A DNA stretch of 64,000 bases from an uncultured Eubacteriales bacterium (lineage in GTDB: Bacteria; Bacillota; Clostridia; Christensenellales; Borkfalkiaceae), in the NCBI GenBank assembly GCA_900543915.1, contig UQTB01000001.1, positions 70,392-134,391 of the forward strand, written 5' to 3'. The notes beneath the pieces are model-generated. The model searched no databases and had not been told where the DNA came from. It saw only the letters and a program-made list of their open reading frames with translations. Each line of letters begins with the position of its first letter. Position 1 is the first letter of the stretch. Both the position numbers and the translations under genes were made by a program. Below are positions 15,660 through 23,664 of the stretch, piece after piece.

Positions 15660-16880
15660 TTACACCTTTTTTTCGATGCGTTCCAATATGCTTTCCAAAG
15701 CAATCTTACAATGTTCATATGTCAGTCCGCCCTGCAGATAGGCGATAAACGGCTCTTTTACGGGGGCATCCGCAGAGAGCTCGATCGATGATCCCTGAAC
15801 AAAGCAGCCGGCAGCCATGATGACCTCCGATTCGTATCCCGGCATCGCCCAGGGCAAAACGTCGACATAGCTGTCAACAGGAGAAACAGCCTGAACGGTC
15901 TGAATAAACCCGATGAGTTTTTCGCGGTCTCCGAACAGGATCGCACGGATAATATCTCCCGGGATTTCATCCGGCGCGGGAGAAGTGTCGTATCCGATCT
16001 TTGAAAATACTTTTCCGAACAGAAGAGAACCTTTTAATGCCTCTTTTACAACGTGCGGCGCCAGAAACAGCCCTTCGTAGTAATATTGATAAGTAAACGC
16101 ATAGGAGCCGACTTCTCCCCCGATGGACGGGGCAGTCATGCGGTTCTGCACGAGTTCGATATACTCTTTTTTGCCGGCGAGATATCCGCCCGTAGGCGCA
16201 ATGCCTGCGCCCGGATTTTTGATCATAGAGCCGGCAACGAGATCCACGCCCGCTTCAAGCGGTTCCTGTTCCTCCACAAATTCCCCGTAACAATTATCCA
16301 GCATAATGCAGCCCGTATAGCCCGTTTTCCGTATTCTGCGTACGGCTTGCCCGATCTGGCTGATATTCAGGGCGCTTCTCCATTCGTAACCGCGGGAACG
16401 CTGCAGGTATATCATTTTAGGCTGACGGAATGCAAGATATGCTTCAATCGCCTCAAAATCAAAGCCGCCGTTTTTAAGCGGAATCGTTTCAAATGAAATG
16501 CCGAAGTCCTTTAAGGAGCCGTTGCCTTTCCCGTCGATAACGTCGATCAACGTATCGTACGGCGTTCCCGTAATAGACAAAAAAACATCTCCCGGGCGGA
16601 GAATCGCATAAAGCCCTAATGCCAGAGCATGCGTCCCCGAGACGATATTCGGAGACAAAACCGCCGCTTCTGCCCTGAAGATATCCGCCATAATGCGGTT
16701 TAGTACGTCGCGCCCCTCGTCTCCGTATCCATATCCGGTAGAGGGTGCAAAGTGACGAAGCGCCAGTTTGTTGTTGCGAAAAGCGTCCAGCACTTTTTTC
16801 TGATTGAAGAGGGCGATTTCATCCAGCCGTTCATACAGCGGCCGGAGCGCTCGCTCGCATTCTTTGATCCATTCTTTCAT
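15660..16880 (-). CDS. ynbB: YnbB-like PLP-dependent enzyme (methionine gamma-lyase family, aluminium resistance protein)
   Basis: A 406-residue fold-type I PLP enzyme of the YnbB/aluminium-resistance family. The PLP lysine lies in GSMIKNPGAGIAPTGGYLAG, preceded by the Asp-bearing MLDNCYGEFVEEQEP and the cofactor-binding region SPNIVSGTHALALGLYAIL; FAPSTGYGYGDEGRD near the N-terminus is also characteristic. It is related to Cys/Met metabolism lyases, but its physiological reaction is unknown. The start overlaps the miaA stop (ATGA, 16880-16877), making it the last gene of the miaB-mutS-mutL-miaA-ynbB operon. hfq, often found beside miaA, is absent here. Confidence 0.9.
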   Translation of the reverse strand: MKEWIKECERALRPLYERLDEIALFNQKKVLDAFRNNKLALRHFAPSTGYGYGDEGRDVLNRIMADIFRAEAAVLSPNIVSGTHALALGLYAILRPGDVFLSITGTPYDTLIDVIDGKGNGSLKDFGISFETIPLKNGGFDFEAIEAYLAFRQPKMIYLQRSRGYEWRSALNISQIGQAVRRIRKTGYTGCIMLDNCYGEFVEEQEPLEAGVDLVAGSMIKNPGAGIAPTGGYLAGKKEYIELVQNRMTAPSIGGEVGSYAFTYQYYYEGLFLAPHVVKEALKGSLLFGKVFSKIGYDTSPAPDEIPGDIIRAILFGDREKLIGFIQTVQAVSPVDSYVDVLPWAMPGYESEVIMAAGCFVQGSSIELSADAPVKEPFIAYLQGGLTYEHCKIALESILERIEKKV

Positions 16881-17803
16881 CCTATCTGCTCCATAATCCG
16901 CTCCGCCATCGATTCGGCAGAATCAACGGCGAGCATTTTCAGCTCCGGATCCCGTTTAAAAAAAGTAATCTGCCGTTTTGCATAGCGCCGCGTGTTCATC
17001 TTGATTTCCTCTTTTAAATCTTCCATCCTGCCGCCCGTTTCGAGATACCGCATCGTCTCCCGATAGCCGATCCCCTGCATACTCTGCATTTCCGCCGTGA
17101 TTCCCCGCCGTTTTAATGAGGCAACTTCCTCGATAAGCCCCTCTTGAAACATGCGGTCCACTCGGCTGTTGATCCGCCGATAGAGCTCGCCGCGCAGAAA
17201 ATCCACCGAAAAACTGCGGTAAAAAACACGCGGTTTAAAAGAATCCTTCATTTCCGATTTCGCTCGTCCGGTCTGTTCGTAAATCTCCAATGCACGGATC
17301 ACGCGTTTGACGTCGTTCGGATGCAGTTTTTCCGCGGTCTCCGGGTCGATTTGTTTCAGGCAATCAAAGACTGCCTGATTCCCCTTTTCCCGCGCCATCT
17401 CTTCGTATCTGTGCCTGATTTCGGTATTCCCCGCCGTTTTTCCGTAAGAAAGATCGTACAGCAGAGAATTGATGTAGAAACCGGTTCCGCCGCAGACGAT
17501 CGGAATTTTATGCGCCGCTGCAACGGCATTCACGCATTGCAGTGCGCGTTCACGATAATCCCCGACGGAAAAATCCGCCGTCGGAGGAAGAATATCGATC
17601 ATGTGGTGCCGGACTTCCCTTTGCTCGGCCTGCGTCGGTTTCGCCGTACCGATATCCAGCCCCCGATAGATATTCATCGAATCGGCGGAAACGATTTCCG
17701 TCTCCAGCCGTTTGGCGAGCGCGATCGCCAATTCCGTTTTGCCGGAAGCGGTCGGGCCGCAGATGACGATCAGCTCGGGCTTCAGACGATCCGTTTGAAC
17801 CAT
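16877..17803 (-). CDS. miaA: tRNA dimethylallyltransferase MiaA
   Basis: A 308-residue enzyme that transfers a dimethylallyl group to N6 of A37 in tRNAs reading UNN codons. The P-loop is CGPTASGKTELAIALA, followed by DSMNIYRGLDIGTAKPT and FVCGGTGFYINSLLY-type segments (here IVCGGTGFYINSLLY), and the DFLRGELYRRINSRVDRMF region. The product is further modified by MiaB, encoded at the head of the same operon. The start lies 22 nt inside the end of mutL, and the stop overlaps ynbB by 4 nt. Confidence 0.96.
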   Translation of the reverse strand: MVQTDRLKPELIVICGPTASGKTELAIALAKRLETEIVSADSMNIYRGLDIGTAKPTQAEQREVRHHMIDILPPTADFSVGDYRERALQCVNAVAAAHKIPIVCGGTGFYINSLLYDLSYGKTAGNTEIRHRYEEMAREKGNQAVFDCLKQIDPETAEKLHPNDVKRVIRALEIYEQTGRAKSEMKDSFKPRVFYRSFSVDFLRGELYRRINSRVDRMFQEGLIEEVASLKRRGITAEMQSMQGIGYRETMRYLETGGRMEDLKEEIKMNTRRYAKRQITFFKRDPELKMLAVDSAESMAERIMEQIG

Positions 17804-19677
17804 TTATCGATCTCCGTTCGCGTAACTTTGACGGCCACCGGCCTGCCGTGCGGGCATTTCAAACCCAGATTCCCGTTCATTTTTTTCAAAATAATCTCGA
17901 TATCTTCTTTCGACAGAGAATCCCCCGATTTGATCGCGGCCTTGCAGGCCGCCTGCGCAAGGCGATCCTTCAATATCCCCTTCAGGCTGATATTCTTCAA
18001 AGCATTCATGCCATCGAAAATTTCCTCGAAAAAAGCGTTAAAATTCATTTCCGTCAACTCGGTCGGCAGGGCGGATATCTTATAGGATTGATTGCCGAAG
18101 TTCTCAATTTCAATCCCCATTGCATTCAGCATTTCCAGTTTATCGGATAAAAACAAGTCTTCCTGATGGTTCACGTGGAAGACATAAGGGGCCAACAGCG
18201 GCTGAATGACAAGCGTCCTGTTCTCCATACGTTCAATCAGGGCATCGTAAAGCAAGCGTTCATGCGCCGCATGCTGATCGATAAAATAGAGTGCGTTCCC
18301 GGACTCAAAAATGAGATAGGTATTCAGAGCCTGTCCGATGATGCGGACTTCTTCGGTGACTTCAATTTCAGTCTGCTGTTTTTCACGCGCCTCATCCGGC
18401 GGTACGGCAAACGTCGGAACGGGTTTTTCCTGTTCCGGTGTCGTTTTTCTCTCCGCTTCCGCGCGCTCAAGTTCTTCGATAAATTTCTTGTTTTCTAAAA
18501 ATATCCGTTCGTCTGTCCCTTTTGTTTCTGCCTCAGGTACTGCAGAGTGATCGCAGAACGAGGCGATAAACGGTTGATTATGCGTGACAGAATTATTCCT
18601 TTTTTCATTAGAAATTATATCGCCTTTTTCTTGATTTAAAAAATTTTCTGATTGAGAAACAACAGGCTCTTTTATAATTTCCAGCGCCTCACTCAATCCG
18701 TCCAGCACTTTGGATACGACCGAATAGATCGTGCCGTAAATCACTTGATTGTTGGAAAAACGCACGTCCGTCTTGTTCGGATGCACGTTCACGTCCACTT
18801 CATCCTGCGGAACCCAAACGGACAGAACATAGAACGGATATTGACGCTTCATCAAATAACTGCCGTAGGCGTTCATTACGGCGGAAGAAACCGTGCTGTT
18901 TACGACATATCGCCCGTTGACGAAGAGCGACTGATACGTCCTGTTTGGCTTGGAAAACCCGGGTTTCCCGAGATATCCGCTGATTCGGATTCCGTTTTTC
19001 ATCGTATCTACAAAATAGCAATTCTTGACCGCATCCACTCCGTAGATGCCGATCAGGGCATCCTCCAAGCGTCCCCCGAAAGATTGATACACCGGTTTTC
19101 CGTCCGCAGTATAGCGGAAGGTGACGGAAGGATTCCCCAAAATAAACCGCGCAATGATATTGGAAATATCCCCTTCTTCTGACTTCGGAGTTTTGAGAAA
19201 TTTTGCGCGCGCAGGCGTATTGAAAAAGAGCTGACGGACGGTAATCTCCGTTCCGGAAGAGATCGGATAATCCTCCGCCTCCTCCATTGCGCCCCCCTCC
19301 GCAGAGATAGAAGCGCCGAACTCCTGACCGGAGGGCCGCGACGCAATCCGCATTTTGGATACGGAAGCGATACTGGCGAGCGCCTCTCCACGGAATCCCA
19401 GCGTCATGATGGCATCCAGATCCTCCACGCAGCGAATTTTGCTCGTGGCATGAGGAAGCAGCGCTTTTTTCAGCTCGCTCTTCTCAATTCCGCTGCCGTT
19501 ATCAGTCACTTTGATGCTGCTGATGCCGCCGTCGCGAATCTCCACCGAGATGCGGTCGGCGCCCGCGTCAAGCGCGTTTTCTACGAGCTCTTTCACCACA
19601 GAATAGGGCCGCTCGACGACTTCACCCGCCGCGATCCGATTATAAATGGAACTGTCCAAAACATTGATCATTGCCAT
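17782..19677 (-). CDS. mutL: DNA mismatch repair protein MutL
   Basis: A 631-residue GHKL ATPase. N-terminal motifs: ELVENALDAGADR, DNGSGIEK and GFRGEALASIAS, then FFNTPARAKFLKT. After a charged linker (~340-430), the C-terminal dimerisation/endonuclease domain holds DQHAAHERLLYD, a version of DQHAx2Ex4E with Asp at the final position, and KCPHGRPVAVKV, which marks nicking-competent MutL of methyl-independent repair. It couples MutS recognition to strand incision. It is 3 nt downstream of mutS in the same operon. Confidence 0.96.
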   Translation of the reverse strand: MAMINVLDSSIYNRIAAGEVVERPYSVVKELVENALDAGADRISVEIRDGGISSIKVTDNGSGIEKSELKKALLPHATSKIRCVEDLDAIMTLGFRGEALASIASVSKMRIASRPSGQEFGASISAEGGAMEEAEDYPISSGTEITVRQLFFNTPARAKFLKTPKSEEGDISNIIARFILGNPSVTFRYTADGKPVYQSFGGRLEDALIGIYGVDAVKNCYFVDTMKNGIRISGYLGKPGFSKPNRTYQSLFVNGRYVVNSTVSSAVMNAYGSYLMKRQYPFYVLSVWVPQDEVDVNVHPNKTDVRFSNNQVIYGTIYSVVSKVLDGLSEALEIIKEPVVSQSENFLNQEKGDIISNEKRNNSVTHNQPFIASFCDHSAVPEAETKGTDERIFLENKKFIEELERAEAERKTTPEQEKPVPTFAVPPDEAREKQQTEIEVTEEVRIIGQALNTYLIFESGNALYFIDQHAAHERLLYDALIERMENRTLVIQPLLAPYVFHVNHQEDLFLSDKLEMLNAMGIEIENFGNQSYKISALPTELTEMNFNAFFEEIFDGMNALKNISLKGILKDRLAQAACKAAIKSGDSLSKEDIEIILKKMNGNLGLKCPHGRPVAVKVTRTEIDKWFKRIV

Positions 19678-19680
19678 AAA

Positions 19681-22257
19681 TCAATTCACCTTTTCTTTTA
19701 ATTCGCCGAGAATATGAAATGCCTGCATGGGTGTTACGTTGTCGAGATTGATGTCAGCCAGGATCCTTTCGACTTCGCTTTTCGGAGGCTTTTCCGAGGC
19801 AATATCGAATTCCTGCTGACGCGGACGCGCTGCAAGATCGTTCTTTTCCAGATCCTTCAGTATTTCTTTCGCGCGGCCGGTGACCTCTTTCGGCACTCCG
19901 GCAAGCGAAGCGACCTCGATCCCGAAGCTGCGGTTTGCGCCGCCGCGCATAATTTTACGGAGAAAAACAATAGTGTTGTTGAGTTCTCTGACCGTGATTT
20001 TATAATTTTTAACGCCGTCGAAGACGCCCTCCAGCTCGGTCAGTTCATGATAGTGCGTGGCAAACAAAGTCTTGGCCCTGAGATTCTTCGTAATATACTC
20101 CACAACCGCCCAAGCGATGCTTAGTCCGTCGTATGTACTTGTTCCTCTGCCCACCTCGTCAAGAATCAAGAGGCTCTTTTCCGTTGCATTCAGCAGAATA
20201 TTCGCCACTTCCGTCATCTCAACCATAAAGGTGGACTGATCGAGCACCAGATTGTCACTAGCGCCGATCCGCGTGAAAATGCGATCGACCAGCGGAATCT
20301 CCGCGCTCCGCGCAGGGACGAACGAGCCGATATGCGCCATCAGCACAATCAGCGCCACCTGCCGCATGTACGTGCTTTTTCCCGCCATATTCGGTCCGGT
20401 GATGATCATCGTACGATTCTCTCCCGTATCGAGATAAGTGTCGTTCGGAATAAACTGTTCGCTTGAAAGCGCCTCAACGACGGGGTGTCTCCCGTCGACG
20501 ATATTCAGTGCTCTGCCGCCCTCTACGATCTGCGGCCGCACATAGTGGTTTTCCCGTGCAACGGTCGCAAACGCGTTGAGGCAATCCAGCACGCCGAGAG
20601 AATCGGAAGCATCCGTTAAACTCTCTATTTCTTTGAGAAGTTTTTCTTTGATTTCGGCAAACAGACGGGCTTCCAGCCGCAGAGCCTGCTCATTGCTGTT
20701 GAGGATCTTCTCCTCCAGCGTCTTCAGCTCTTCCGTGATATACCGCTCTGCATTTGCAAGAGTCTGCTTGCGGATATAGTGATAGGGAACCATATTCTTG
20801 AAAGAATTGGTTACCTCGATGAAATACCCGAAAATGCGGTTATATGAAATCTTCAGGTTTTTAATGCCCGTTTCCGCCCGCTCCCGCTGTTCCATCTGCG
20901 CGATGATCGTCTTGCTGTTTTCCCGGAGTGCTCGGTACTCGTCCAGCTCCTGATTGAATCCCGGGCGGATATAACCGCCGTCTTTCAGCGTATTCGGAGC
21001 CTCCGGATCGATTGCGTCGGTCAATAATTTCGCGATATCGCCGAAATCTTTTACCTTTGCGAGAAGATCGGAAATGATCGGGGCGTTCAGGCCGACCAGC
21101 TGAAACTTCAAATTGGGAATCACTTCCAGCGAAGCTGCGAGCGCAAGACAGTCGCGCGGATTCAGATTGCCGTTGGAAATTTTCCCAGCCAGCCGCCCGA
21201 TATCCCTTACCGAACGGAATTGTTCGCTCAGGCTCTGCCGGATGAGCGTATTTTTGTACAGCTCTTCCACGCCGGCAAGGCGGTATTCGATCTGCTCCGG
21301 CTTGTTGAGAGGATTTAAAAGCCAATTCTGAAGCGTTCTCGCCCCCATGTTGGTCTTCGTCTTGTCGAGCAGCCACAGCAGCGTACCGTATCGCTTATTC
21401 TCTCTTAAAGACCGCGTCAGCTCGAGATTCTTGATCGCATTGACGTCCAGAATCATGTAATCGTTTGCCGTCTCCAGCTTGATATGCGAGATGATTTTCA
21501 GACTGTGTTTTTGCGTCTCTTTTAAGTAAGCGATCAAAGCGCCCGCGGAGGAAACGGCGAGATCGTTTTTCTCCAGACGATAGGCGTCAAGATTCTTGAC
21601 GCCGAAGTGAGATAAAAGCGTGTTTTTTGCCGAGACGGCGTTAAATTCCCATTCCGAATAACAGTGAAACTTCGGCAGAACTTTGTGTTCGACGAGCGGC
21701 GTCCTTCCGACGGATTCAAAAGCCGCGGCATTTGAAATGATCTCTGCCGGATTGATGCGCACAAGCGCGTCCAGAAGATCGGAGGCGGCATCTTTCCCCA
21801 TATAAACCTGCACATAGAAATCTCCCGTCGTGATATCCGCCCAGGCAAGAGAAAACCCCTCCGCGGATCGAAAAACTGAGGCAATAAAATTATTGGCTTT
21901 TTCATCCAAAAGCCCCTCTTCGATCAAGGTGCCCGCAGTGACGATCCGGATCACATCCCGCTCGACAAGCGCACCCTTCGTCGGTTCGGTCAGCTGTTCG
22001 CAGATTGCGACCTTCTCCCCCTGTTCCACGAGTTTGGCGATATATGTTTCCGCCGCGTGATACGGCACACCGCACATCGGAGCACGCTCTTCCAATCCGC
22101 AGTCCCGCCCCGTCAGCGTGAGCCCCAGCAGTTCGGAAGCCCGTTTTGCATCTTCAAAAAACAGCTCGTAAAAATCCCCCAAACGATAAAACACAAGACA
22201 ATCCTTGTGTTTATCCTTGACCTGCAGATAATGTTTCATCATCGGTGAAAGCGCCAT
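19681..22257 (-). CDS. mutS: DNA mismatch repair protein MutS
   Basis: An 858-residue protein of normal length. The mismatch-binding domain starts with SPMMKHYLQVKDKHKDCLVF and has the Phe-x-Glu wedge in YRLGDFYELFFEDA. Core, lever and clamp domains follow; the ABC-type ATPase has Walker A GPNMAGKSTYMRQ, signature LDQSTFMVEM and Walker B LLILDEVGRGTSTYDG. It detects mismatches and recruits MutL, encoded next. It begins 3 nt after the miaB stop. Confidence 0.97.
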   Translation of the reverse strand: MALSPMMKHYLQVKDKHKDCLVFYRLGDFYELFFEDAKRASELLGLTLTGRDCGLEERAPMCGVPYHAAETYIAKLVEQGEKVAICEQLTEPTKGALVERDVIRIVTAGTLIEEGLLDEKANNFIASVFRSAEGFSLAWADITTGDFYVQVYMGKDAASDLLDALVRINPAEIISNAAAFESVGRTPLVEHKVLPKFHCYSEWEFNAVSAKNTLLSHFGVKNLDAYRLEKNDLAVSSAGALIAYLKETQKHSLKIISHIKLETANDYMILDVNAIKNLELTRSLRENKRYGTLLWLLDKTKTNMGARTLQNWLLNPLNKPEQIEYRLAGVEELYKNTLIRQSLSEQFRSVRDIGRLAGKISNGNLNPRDCLALAASLEVIPNLKFQLVGLNAPIISDLLAKVKDFGDIAKLLTDAIDPEAPNTLKDGGYIRPGFNQELDEYRALRENSKTIIAQMEQRERAETGIKNLKISYNRIFGYFIEVTNSFKNMVPYHYIRKQTLANAERYITEELKTLEEKILNSNEQALRLEARLFAEIKEKLLKEIESLTDASDSLGVLDCLNAFATVARENHYVRPQIVEGGRALNIVDGRHPVVEALSSEQFIPNDTYLDTGENRTMIITGPNMAGKSTYMRQVALIVLMAHIGSFVPARSAEIPLVDRIFTRIGASDNLVLDQSTFMVEMTEVANILLNATEKSLLILDEVGRGTSTYDGLSIAWAVVEYITKNLRAKTLFATHYHELTELEGVFDGVKNYKITVRELNNTIVFLRKIMRGGANRSFGIEVASLAGVPKEVTGRAKEILKDLEKNDLAARPRQQEFDIASEKPPKSEVERILADINLDNVTPMQAFHILGELKEKVN

Positions 22258-22260
22258 TTC

Positions 22261-23586
22261 TTACTCCTTTTCCCCAACCGCTTCTCCGAACAGGGATACC
22301 CCGCCCGTTTTATAAACCTTTAATGAGACAAACTTTCCGATCGGGTCATGATCGCTCTCAAAATAACCCATTCGGCCGAATTCGTCCCTCCCCAGATATT
22401 TTTTCTTTTTGCCGTCGTATCCCTCGCAGAGAATTTCCACTGTCTTTCCCGCATACGCTTTGGAGAGTCTGCGCGTCATTTCGTTCTGAAGGGCAATCAG
22501 GCGCACGATCCGGTCTTTGGAGACATCCTCCGGGATCTGCCCCTCCATTCCGGCGGCCTTCGTTCCCGCTCTCCGGGAATAGACGAACATAAACGCGCCC
22601 GAAAAACCGGCTTTTTTCACCAAATCCAGCGTATTCTGAAAGTCCTCTTCGGTCTCCGTCGGAAAGCCCACCATAATATCCGTGGAAACCGCACATTCCG
22701 GAATGTATTTTCTCAGCAGTTCCAACTGGCGGAAATAATCTTCTCTCGTGTATTTCCGGTTCATCAGTTTCAGGATGCGATCCGAACCGGACTGAACGGG
22801 CAGATGCACGCTCCTGCAGATATGGGGCGTCTCTTTCATTGCAAGAACCAATTCCTCGGAAAAATCCTTCGGGTGATTGGTCATAAAGCGCAGGCGGTAG
22901 TGCCCATCGATCGCCCCTATTTTTCGCAAAAGAGAGGGAAAATCCGATCCGTCGTTCAGATCTTTGCCGTAAGAATTGACGTTTTGCCCCAAAAGCGTGA
23001 TCTCTTTGTATCCCTGCGCGATGAGTTCTCTGCATTCCGCGACGATATCCTCCGCTTTGCGGCTGCGCTCCCGCCCCCTGACGTAGGGAACGATGCAGTA
23101 AGTACAGAAATTGTTGCAGCCGTACATAATGTTGACCCATGCGTTCGGATAGCTGTTTCTCTTTTTTTCACTGCAGTCCGTCTCCCCTTCGCGGTCGAGC
23201 ACTTCGATTACGGCTTCTTCTTGCGATAAACGTTTGGCGACCAGTTCGCCGAACCGCTCGAGATTATACGTCCCGAAAATAATATCCACAAAAGGCAACT
23301 TTCGATGTAATTTTTCGGCGGCATCCGGCTGCTGCGTCATACAGCCGCCGACGGCAATCAGCAAAGAGGGCTTTTCTCTTTTCAGCTTTTTCAACGCGCC
23401 GATGTTTCCGTAAGCGCGGTCTTCCGCATTTTCGCGGATGCAACAGGTGTTAAAAACAATGATATCGGCGGTCTTCTCATCCTCCGCCTCCGTATATCCC
23501 ATGCCGGTAAGAATCCCCGCGATTTTCTCCGATTCATGGAGATTCATCTGGCACCCGTAAGTCGTGATATAATACTTTTTTTCCAT
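22261..23586 (-). CDS. miaB: tRNA-2-methylthio-N6-dimethylallyladenosine synthase MiaB
   Basis: A 441-residue radical-SAM methylthiotransferase. The N-terminal UPF0004 domain holds three Cys for the auxiliary cluster (TYGCQMN, FNTCCIRENAED, GGCMTQ). The radical-SAM motif is CNNFCTYCIVPYVRGRERSR, and the C-terminal TRAM domain ends the protein. It adds the 2-methylthio group to i6A37, the product of MiaA from the same operon. No Shine-Dalgarno is visible: the -10 of its promoter ends only 6 nt before the ATG, so a leaderless transcript is possible. Confidence 0.96.
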   Translation of the reverse strand: MEKKYYITTYGCQMNLHESEKIAGILTGMGYTEAEDEKTADIIVFNTCCIRENAEDRAYGNIGALKKLKREKPSLLIAVGGCMTQQPDAAEKLHRKLPFVDIIFGTYNLERFGELVAKRLSQEEAVIEVLDREGETDCSEKKRNSYPNAWVNIMYGCNNFCTYCIVPYVRGRERSRKAEDIVAECRELIAQGYKEITLLGQNVNSYGKDLNDGSDFPSLLRKIGAIDGHYRLRFMTNHPKDFSEELVLAMKETPHICRSVHLPVQSGSDRILKLMNRKYTREDYFRQLELLRKYIPECAVSTDIMVGFPTETEEDFQNTLDLVKKAGFSGAFMFVYSRRAGTKAAGMEGQIPEDVSKDRIVRLIALQNEMTRRLSKAYAGKTVEILCEGYDGKKKKYLGRDEFGRMGYFESDHDPIGKFVSLKVYKTGGVSLFGEAVGEKE

Positions 23587-23592
23587 GTATTT

Positions 23593-23621
23593 ATTATAAT
23601 ATGTAAGTCGAATTTTGTCAA
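23593..23621 (-). promoter_or_regulatory. Sigma-A promoter of the miaB-mutS-mutL-miaA-ynbB operon
   Basis: On the - strand TTGACA (23621-23616), 17 bp, TATAAT (23598-23593). Transcription would be expected to start at or next to the miaB ATG (23586). Confidence 0.8.
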
Positions 23622-23664
23622 ATTCATTCGTATATTATTCGGGAAAAGTTCTATACTAAAATGT

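Noticed and set aside
23536..23664. Longer start for the class A PBP
   Set aside because: It overlaps miaB on the other strand and adds a non-homologous hydrophobic stretch before the normal membrane anchor.
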